64,000 bases of DNA from Photobacterium chitinilyticum (GTDB taxonomy: Bacteria; Pseudomonadota; Gammaproteobacteria; Enterobacterales; Vibrionaceae): assembly GCF_004104355.1 (NCBI RefSeq), contig NZ_RJLM01000007.1, positions 124,001 to 188,000 on the forward strand, in the 5' to 3' direction. Shown piece after piece: positions 57,687-64,000 of the stretch. A model generated the notes under the pieces. The model ran no database searches and was not told the DNA's origin. It saw only the letters and a list, made by a program, of their open reading frames with translations. How positions within the stretch are numbered: position 1 is the stretch's first letter; every line of letters starts with the position of its first letter. The position numbers and the translations under genes were made by a program.

Positions 57687-57746
57687 TTTTTACCTTCTCA
57701 GCGATGTTGGATTCAATAAATTTAATATGGGTGAATTTTAGCGGGA

Positions 57747-57795
57747 TTTACTGCCATAAGCAAAGACATATAGACGTCTAGAAGTATTGACGTCC
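57747..57795 (+). promoter_or_regulatory. metB promoter and four tandem Met boxes
   Basis: Candidate promoter TTTACT (57747-57752), 16 bases, TATAGA (57769-57774). Tandem eight-base MetJ sites follow each other without gap: AGACATAT, AGACGTCT, AGAAGTAT, TGACGTCC (57764-57795); the second is the perfect consensus. They cover the -10, as expected for repression, and may also serve metJ on the other strand. Confidence 0.88.
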
Positions 57796-57869
57796 CAATT
57801 GAATGTGGTTAATGTTGTTGATTAAAAGTTATTCGAAAGCAGGGCTTGCCCGAGACAAGGAAAGTAATT

Positions 57870-59039
57870 ATGAGTGACAAGAAGCTTGCCACCGTTGCCG
57901 TTCGTACCGGTATTGAATCAGACACGCAGCATAATGCTGTTGTTCCGCCTATTTATCTGACCTCTACCTATAGCTTCCCACAACTGGGCGAGGTTCCTCA
58001 ATATGATTATTCACGTTCTGGTAACCCGACCCGAAATATGCTCGCTGATGCCTTGTCTGAGCTTGAAGGGGGATCCGGTGGTGTAGTGACTAGCTGTGGT
58101 ACGGCAGCGATTAACCTGTTGGCCTCGGCACTTGTGGGGCCCGGTGATCTGGTGATTGCTCCCCATGATTGCTATGGCGGGACCTATCGTTTATTCAACA
58201 CCCGCGCAGGAAAGGGGGATTTTAAGGTCGAGTTTATTGATCAGTCAGATCCGACGGCACTGGCGGCTGCGTTGGCGAAAAAGCCTAAGCTGGTATGGGT
58301 CGAAACCCCGTCAAATCCTCTGCTTCGGGTTATTGATATCGCGGAGCTGTGCGAACAGAGCAAGCAGGCAGGAGCCTTGGTGGCGGTTGATAACACGTTC
58401 CTGTCCCCGATTTTGCAGCAGCCGATCGCGCTGGGGGCGGATTTTGTTGTTCATTCGACCACCAAATATATCAACGGTCATTCCGATGTGGTGGGTGGGG
58501 TACTTATTTCCCAAGATGCCGAACAGGCCGAGAATATTGCCTGGTGGGCAAACTGTATCGGGGCGACCGGGGCACCGTTTGATGCTTATCTTACCTTGCG
58601 TGGTCTACGCACGCTTGCCCCTCGAATGAAAATGCACGAGGAAAATAGTGCACAGATACTGACATACCTGCAGGGACAGCCGTTGGTTGGCCAGATCTAC
58701 CATCCGAGCCAGCCCGATCACCCGGGTCATGCCATTGCGGTCAAGCAGCAGAAAGGATTTGGTTCTATGCTCAGTTTTGAGTTGGCAGGTAGCTATCGCC
58801 AGTTAGAGGTGTTTGTTGCCGGGCTAAAGTGCTTCTCTCTGGCTGAATCGTTGGGGGGGACGGAAAGCCTGATCGCCCACCCAGCGAGTATGACCCACCG
58901 CGCGATGTCTGACGAAGCGCAGGCTGAAGCCGGAATTAAGCCATCGTTGCTTCGTCTTTCTGTGGGCTTGGAAGACCCAAGCGATCTGATTGCCGATTTG
59001 GATCAGGCCTTTAAACTCGCTGCGGAGGTAACCGAATGA
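57870..59039 (+). CDS. metB: Cystathionine gamma-synthase
   Basis: PLP enzyme that joins O-succinylhomoserine and cysteine to cystathionine. It has 389 residues from MSDKKLATVAVRTGIESDTQ; the PLP Lys is in HSTTKYINGHSD, and YDYSRSGNPTR and SCGTAAINLLASAL are family motifs. ATG with AAGGAAAG upstream; a start 24 bases earlier would cover that site. Its stop overlaps the start of metL by four bases, so metBL is one operon under MetJ. Confidence 0.96.
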   Translation: MSDKKLATVAVRTGIESDTQHNAVVPPIYLTSTYSFPQLGEVPQYDYSRSGNPTRNMLADALSELEGGSGGVVTSCGTAAINLLASALVGPGDLVIAPHDCYGGTYRLFNTRAGKGDFKVEFIDQSDPTALAAALAKKPKLVWVETPSNPLLRVIDIAELCEQSKQAGALVAVDNTFLSPILQQPIALGADFVVHSTTKYINGHSDVVGGVLISQDAEQAENIAWWANCIGATGAPFDAYLTLRGLRTLAPRMKMHEENSAQILTYLQGQPLVGQIYHPSQPDHPGHAIAVKQQKGFGSMLSFELAGSYRQLEVFVAGLKCFSLAESLGGTESLIAHPASMTHRAMSDEAQAEAGIKPSLLRLSVGLEDPSDLIADLDQAFKLAAEVTE

Positions 59040-61483
59040 GTCAGCCACTTCAGAGTCAGTCAACTCAGAGACAGGTCGCCCAAAGACAGCTGCACAAATT
59101 TGGAGGCAGCAGCCTTGCCGACCCGGACTGTTACCGCCGGGTAGCGACGATATTACAAGAACATTCCAGCAGTGATGATTTGATTGTGGTTTCAGCGGCC
59201 GGCAAGACCACCAACCGTCTGATTGACTGGGTCGAGCTGCTGGGCAAAGATGGCCGTCAGGCGCATGAAGTTCTGCAGGAGCTACGTTATTACCAGCAGC
59301 AGCTCATTACCGAGCTATTAACTGGTACCGAGGCTGACGAGTTGCAGACCCAGCTCCACCTTGAGTTGAGCGAATTGGCCAAGCTGGGTGAGACGAAACT
59401 GGATGAAGCCGCGGTTGCAACAATCCTGGGACATGGTGAATTGTGGTCGGCACGTTTATTGGCTGCTTTGCTGGGACAAAAAGGCATGCCGGCGGGTTAT
59501 CTCGACTCGAGAGAGTTTCTTCGGGCCGAGCGAGCAGCCCAGCCGGAGGTTGATCGTGCCCAGTCCTGGCCGCTGTTAAAGGCACAATTGGCTCAGCATA
59601 GCCTGCACCGTATCGTTATTACTGGCTTTATGGCCCGCAATCAGGTGGGTGAAACTGTTTTGCTGGGACGCAACGGTTCGGATTATTCTGCAACGATTAT
59701 TGGTGCATTGGCTGAAGTGTCGAGAGTCACCATCTGGAGCGATGTGGCCGGTGTATACAGCGCTGATCCGCGTAAAGTCGAAGATGCCTGCCTATTGCCG
59801 TTATTACGCCTGGACGAGGCCAGTGAGCTTGCTCGACTGGCAGCCCCGGTGCTGCATAGCCGGACATTGCAGCCGGTCGCCCAGAGTGCTATTGACTTAA
59901 CATTACGCTGCAGTCACCAGCCCGAGTCGGGATCGACCCGGGTAGAGCGGGTGCTGGCCTCAGGCCGTGGAGCCAAGATCATTACTTCTCTTGATGATGT
60001 TTGCCTGATTGAGCTGGATGTTGCGCGCTCGCATGATTTTGAGCCAATCCTGGGAGAGCTGGAACGGACGCTGCAGCGTGCACAGCTACAGCCATTGGCG
60101 CAGAGTATTGAAGCGGATAAGGGACGCATTCAGCTGGCCTATACCGGCGAGGTGGTTAACTGCGTGTTGGCACTGCTGCAAGATAGCGGTATCACCGCCG
60201 AGCTTCGTCTTCGTGATGGTTTTGTTGTAGTTGCTGCGGTCGGCGCCGGGGTGGTGAACAATCCTGTGCACTGCTATGGATTTTATCACCAGCTTAAGAA
60301 CCAGCCGGTCGAGTTTACGACCGAGATAGAGTCGGGGCTGAGCCTGGTCGCTGTTTTACGCAAAGTCGATACCGCTCCTCTGGTTGAGAATATCCACCAG
60401 AGCCTGTTCCAGGCCCAGAAGCGTATTGGTCTGGTGCTTTGTGGCAAGGGCAATATTGGCAGCCGCTGGCTGGAGCTGTTTGACAGCGAAAAAGAGCAGC
60501 TGGAAAAGCGCCACGGAATGAGCTTTACCCTGGTGGGGGTTGCAGATAGCAACCGCCACTGGATTGATTTTCAGGGGCTGGAGCCTACCCGGGCATTGAC
60601 GGCTTTTGATGACGAGGCCATTGAATATGCCGAGGGGGAGCTGATGAATGTGCTGGCTGCGCATCCCTATGATGATGTCGTGGTACTGGACGTTACAGCC
60701 AGTGCCGAGCTGGCGGCAAAATATCCGCAGATTGCAGAAAGCGGCCTGCATTTGATTTCGGCCAACAAGGTGGCCGGTTCGGCATCGGGCGAGGATTATC
60801 ATGCAGTACGGGATGCCTTTGCCAAAAGCAGTCGCCACTGGCTGTATAACGCGACGGTAGGTGCCGGATTGCCGGTTAACCATACTGTGCGGGACTTGCG
60901 CGAGAGTGGCGATGACATTATTGCCTTGTCTGGGATCTTTTCAGGCACGCTGTCGTGGTTATTCCAGCAGTTTGACGGTTCGCTACCGTTTTCCCATCTG
61001 ATAGAGCAAGCCTGGCAGCAGGGGCTGACAGAACCAGATCCCCGCCATGATCTCGATGGCAGTGATGTCATGCGCAAGCTGGTGATCCTGGCCCGCGAGT
61101 CCGGTCTGGAGCTCGAGCCTGAGCAGGTCAAGGTTGAGTCACTGGTTCCTGATGAGCTGGCACCGCTGACTTTGGATGGTTTTTTTGAGCAGGCTGAAGT
61201 GCTGGATGAACTGCTCAACAAGCGTCTGGCCAAAGCGCAGCAGGAAGGAAAGGTGCTGCGCTATGTTGCCCGCCTGGATAAAAACGGCAAGGCGGCAGTC
61301 AGTGTGGAAGCATTGGCACAGGAGCATGCATTGGCAAACCTCTTGCCTTGCGACAATATTTTTGCCATCGAAAGCCGCTGGTACCGTGACAACCCGTTAG
61401 TGATCCGGGGACCGGGGGCGGGTCGGGATGTCACTGCAGGTGCGCTGTTGTCAGATATTAACCGATTGGCAGCAATGCTGTAG
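59036..61483 (+). CDS. metL: Bifunctional aspartokinase II/homoserine dehydrogenase II
   Basis: Starts and continues the aspartate branch to methionine: it phosphorylates aspartate and later reduces aspartate semialdehyde to homoserine. It has 815 residues. The aspartokinase domain (~18-300) starts QLHKFGGSSLADPDCYRRV and has GRNGSDYSATIIGAL; an ACT-like regulatory part follows; the homoserine dehydrogenase domain (from ~465) starts VLCGKGNIGSRWLELF and carries NATVGAGLPV and DLDGSDVMRKLVIL. It overlaps metB by four bases. Confidence 0.96.
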   Translation: MSQPLQSQSTQRQVAQRQLHKFGGSSLADPDCYRRVATILQEHSSSDDLIVVSAAGKTTNRLIDWVELLGKDGRQAHEVLQELRYYQQQLITELLTGTEADELQTQLHLELSELAKLGETKLDEAAVATILGHGELWSARLLAALLGQKGMPAGYLDSREFLRAERAAQPEVDRAQSWPLLKAQLAQHSLHRIVITGFMARNQVGETVLLGRNGSDYSATIIGALAEVSRVTIWSDVAGVYSADPRKVEDACLLPLLRLDEASELARLAAPVLHSRTLQPVAQSAIDLTLRCSHQPESGSTRVERVLASGRGAKIITSLDDVCLIELDVARSHDFEPILGELERTLQRAQLQPLAQSIEADKGRIQLAYTGEVVNCVLALLQDSGITAELRLRDGFVVVAAVGAGVVNNPVHCYGFYHQLKNQPVEFTTEIESGLSLVAVLRKVDTAPLVENIHQSLFQAQKRIGLVLCGKGNIGSRWLELFDSEKEQLEKRHGMSFTLVGVADSNRHWIDFQGLEPTRALTAFDDEAIEYAEGELMNVLAAHPYDDVVVLDVTASAELAAKYPQIAESGLHLISANKVAGSASGEDYHAVRDAFAKSSRHWLYNATVGAGLPVNHTVRDLRESGDDIIALSGIFSGTLSWLFQQFDGSLPFSHLIEQAWQQGLTEPDPRHDLDGSDVMRKLVILARESGLELEPEQVKVESLVPDELAPLTLDGFFEQAEVLDELLNKRLAKAQQEGKVLRYVARLDKNGKAAVSVEALAQEHALANLLPCDNIFAIESRWYRDNPLVIRGPGAGRDVTAGALLSDINRLAAML

Positions 61484-61580
61484 CCTGTTTTGAAGGTGAA
61501 AATAGTGCCCATCTAGGGTTGGTGCGGTGAAAACCATTATCAAACGAAGGTAGTGCAGTTTGAATTGCTGCTTTACAGAG

Positions 61581-61605
61581 AAAAGCCCGCATCTCGCGGG
61601 CTTTT
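61581..61605 (+). terminator. Terminator of metBL
   Basis: AAAAGCCCGC / GCGGGCTTTT ten-base perfect stem with a five-base loop, ending in T4. Confidence 0.88.
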
Positions 61606-61677
61606 GCTTATTTGGGCGATGTTGGTTATGTTGAAGATCATGCAACATGAACTTGAGAAATATTCATGTTCACTTTG

Positions 61678-61732
61678 TTGACATTAAATTGGTTACAAGA
61701 CATTCTGTAGACATATAGACGTCTAAACGGTT
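61678..61732 (+). promoter_or_regulatory. metF promoter and Met boxes
   Basis: TTGACA (61678-61683), 17-base spacer, CATTCT (61701-61706). Met boxes AGACATAT, AGACGTCT and AAACGGTT run from 61709 to 61732, with one degenerate box AGACATTC (61698-61705) over the -10. The segment AGACATATAGACGTCTA is identical in all 17 bases to that before metB. Confidence 0.87.
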
Positions 61733-61788
61733 ATTTGACGGCGTCACCATTTAGGGAGTAGGCCCGGGGCCGGAACAGAAAGGGATAG

Positions 61789-62688
<900 letters not shown>

Positions 62689-62733
62689 GGATAGGTGAGA
62701 AGATTCCGTTACTGTTTATGAAATTCTCCCATT

Positions 62734-62761
62734 AAAAAAGCCGCTTAACAGCGGCTTTTTT
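62734..62761. terminator. Bidirectional terminator, metF/aphA
   Basis: AAGCCGC-TTAACA-GCGGCTT stem between A and T runs; between convergent metF and aphA. Confidence 0.9.
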
Positions 62762-62776
62762 CGTTAGGGCGCTTGG

Positions 62777-63346
62777 TTAGCTGTTTAGAGCTACCTTGCT
62801 GTCAGTACTGTCCATATCTTTTAGCTCGACCAGTACTTCTTCTGCCCAGTCGATCCATGCCTGACGGTTGTGGATGCCGCGGCGAAGGGTTAGGCGATCA
62901 AGACGGGACTGGCGATCCATGTTTTTGTAATCGCCAAAATGAACTTTTTCCAGCTCGTGGTAGTGATTCATCAGAGTGTGAGACTCTTCAATCAGTCCTT
63001 CAAGCTGCTGTTGCATCGGCACGGAATTGTGCACACCGCAAACCAGTAGCTTGGCAGAGAACTCATCACGAATGGTCGGGTTGCGAGCAGGTTCCTGGAA
63101 CCACTCAAACAGTGCCTGACGGCCTAGGTCGGTAATGGAATACACTTTACGATCCGGTTTGCCTTCCTGCGGTTCTAGCTTGCAGGTTACCTGATCGTTG
63201 GTCGCCATCTTGTTAAGCTCTCGGTAAACTTGCTGGTGGCTTGCCTTCCAGAAGTAGCCGATGCTGTGGGAAAATTCTTTTGTTATATCATAACCGGTTG
63301 CGTCGCGGCTGCTCAGCACGGTCAAAATTACGTGTGGTAGTGACAT
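62777..63346 (-). CDS. aphA: Quorum-sensing low-density master regulator AphA (PadR family)
   Basis: PadR-type winged-helix regulator of 189 residues. It matches V. cholerae AphA nearly from the start: MSLPHVILTVLSSRDATGYDITKEFSHSIGYFWKASHQQVYRELNKM, QEGKPDRKVYSIT, RDEFSAKLL and the C-terminal dimer helix with RQAWIDWAEEVLVEL. In vibrios it is active at low cell density, switching on virulence (tcpPH in V. cholerae) or biofilm genes, and is opposed by HapR/LuxR. It lies before ppc as in V. cholerae. The leader has a Qrr small-RNA pairing site (63388-63396). Targets in this species are unknown. Confidence 0.95.
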   Translation of the reverse strand: MSLPHVILTVLSSRDATGYDITKEFSHSIGYFWKASHQQVYRELNKMATNDQVTCKLEPQEGKPDRKVYSITDLGRQALFEWFQEPARNPTIRDEFSAKLLVCGVHNSVPMQQQLEGLIEESHTLMNHYHELEKVHFGDYKNMDRQSRLDRLTLRRGIHNRQAWIDWAEEVLVELKDMDSTDSKVALNS

Positions 63347-63387
63347 CTCTTCTATCCGTTAAAATACTACAAATAAAAAACAATCAG

Positions 63388-63396
63388 ACTGACGTT
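63388..63396 (-). promoter_or_regulatory. Candidate Qrr small-RNA pairing site in the aphA leader
   Basis: The minus-strand RNA reads AACGTCAGT, the exact complement of ACTGACGTT in the conserved core (CCAACTGACGTTGTTAG) of vibrio Qrr RNAs as I recall it. Three G-U pairs can extend it on the target's 5' side (GGT). It lies about 42-50 bases before the aphA start. Confidence 0.7.
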
Positions 63397-63722
63397 ACCC
63401 TTCCGCTCTTTGGCGTTTGTTATAATCGTCTTGTTGCAGTGCCTGATCGAGATCACGTAGCATACACATCAATGTGATCTTTATCGACACTTGAAAGTGA
63501 TAATAACCACTTTGGGGAACGACCAATTGTTCATCTTGTGATGTTTGTCTATATCTTAAGGTTTACGGTGCACTGCAATATATTGTGATTCATTCATGTT
63601 CACAGTGCATGTGATTACTTTAGACTATGCGACTAGTTACATTACGTCTCATTATTGAGTCACTGTAATAAAAAAAATGTCAAATAACACCGGAACAGAA
63701 TTGGAGTGCCGGTTTGATAAAG

Positions 63723-63749
63723 AAAAAGGCCTCCGCGAGGAAGGCCTTT
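63723..63749 (-). terminator. Terminator of ppc
   Basis: AAAGGCCT / AGGCCTTT stem with a nine-base loop; on the minus strand it ends in T5. It lies 31 bases after the ppc stop. Confidence 0.85.
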
Positions 63750-63779
63750 GAATAGGGTAAGAACTAGGATGCTGGCGGG

Positions 63780-64000
63780 TTAGCCGGTGTTTCGCATGCC
63801 TGTCGCAATACCGGCGATTGTAACCATCAATGCCTCTTCTAGCATCGGCGACGGTTCTTTTTGCTGGCGGGTACGGTAGAGCAACTCGGCCTGCAGCATG
63901 TTGAGTGGCTCAACATAGATATTGCGCAGACGAATAGCTTCAGCGCCCCACGGGTCTTGCTCCATCAGGTGCGCACTGTTCTCGACATTCAGGACAGCCT
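63780..64000 (-). CDS. ppc: Phosphoenolpyruvate carboxylase, C-terminal end
   Basis: Carboxylates PEP to oxaloacetate, refilling the citric acid cycle. Only the last ~73 codons are in the window, cut by the right edge. The end is unmistakable: [24 protein letters not shown], then [18 protein letters not shown], where the C-terminal Gly and the RNTG stretch belong to the active and aspartate-binding sites. It adjoins aphA, as in V. cholerae. Confidence 0.95.
   Translation of the reverse strand, partial: AVLNVENSAHLMEQDPWGAEAIRLRNIYVEPLNMLQAELLYRTRQQKEPSPMLEEALMVTIAGIATGMRNTG

Larger units (their letters stand above)
63347..63779. other. aphA upstream region
   Basis: 433 bases between aphA and ppc, both on the minus strand. 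From aphA outward: ribosome site GGATAGAAGAG, Qrr-complementary site (63388-63396), palindrome CACTTGAAAGTG (63488-63499) within an AT-rich GATAATAA context, inverted repeat TGCACTG / CAGTGCA (63569-63575 with 63603-63609), and the ppc terminator (63723-63749). I see no gene. The palindromes are candidate sites for HapR/LuxR-type or AphA binding. Confidence 0.6.

Overview
The window is an ordinary stretch of a gammaproteobacterial chromosome. Its content points to the family Vibrionaceae (Vibrio, Photobacterium, Grimontia or a relative). Evidence: a PadR-family gene whose product matches the quorum-sensing regulator AphA almost from end to end, next to ppc; a single-Kdo type LPS core locus with Kdo kinase (kdkA), waaA and waaF; and a gene order (slmA-dut-coaBC, mcp, radC, rpmBG, mutM, coaD, LPS core genes, hldD) that I recall from Vibrio cholerae chromosome 1. 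The species cannot be fixed from sequence reading alone. I saw no phage, transposase, CRISPR array, rRNA or tRNA.

Layout. 1-4.5 kb: spoT (cut by the window edge), rpoZ, gmk and yicC on the minus strand, diverging from rph and pyrE. 4.6-7.1 kb: slmA and the overlapping dut/coaBC pair. 7.4-11.9 kb: a Cache-domain chemoreceptor, radC, rpmB-rpmG, an unknown membrane protein and mutM. 12-26.2 kb: the cell-surface region, with a UDP-glucuronate epimerase, coaD, and about a dozen core-oligosaccharide genes (three GT9 heptosyltransferase-like genes plus waaF, waaA, kdkA, two GT2, one GT32, one GT4, a waaL-like ligase and hldD). This part contains AT-rich genes with weak start signals, which suggests transfer or fast turnover. 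26.3-34.5 kb: a TetR regulator, gpmI-envC-yibQ, yibN-secB-gpsA-cysE and trmL. 34.6-40 kb: the envelope-stress system cpxRA with divergent cpxP, then pfkA and tpiA. 40.2-47.3 kb: a small tautomerase-like enzyme, a DUF3135 protein, fpr with a cysteine-rich regulator, the glycerol genes glpF-glpK-glpX, and zapB. 47.4-55.7 kb: rraA, menA, hslVU, ftsN, cytR, priA and rpmE. 56-64 kb: malic enzyme, the methionine genes metJ / metB-metL / metF, aphA and the end of ppc.

Several regulatory circuits can be read directly. A perfect CpxR box lies between cpxR and cpxP. Tandem Met boxes, sharing an identical 17-bp core, lie before metB and metF. A sigma-32 promoter precedes hslVU. Two related palindromes 31 bp apart precede glpF. 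The aphA 5' leader carries a 9-nt complement of the conserved core of the Qrr quorum-sensing small RNAs.

The least explained signals are two putative RNAs. One is a compact three-way-junction leader directly upstream of pfkA, with possible pseudoknot pairing. The other is an orphan terminator with a structured ~100-nt transcript and a plausible promoter, on the minus strand upstream of the glpF operators. Both are candidates from hand folding only.
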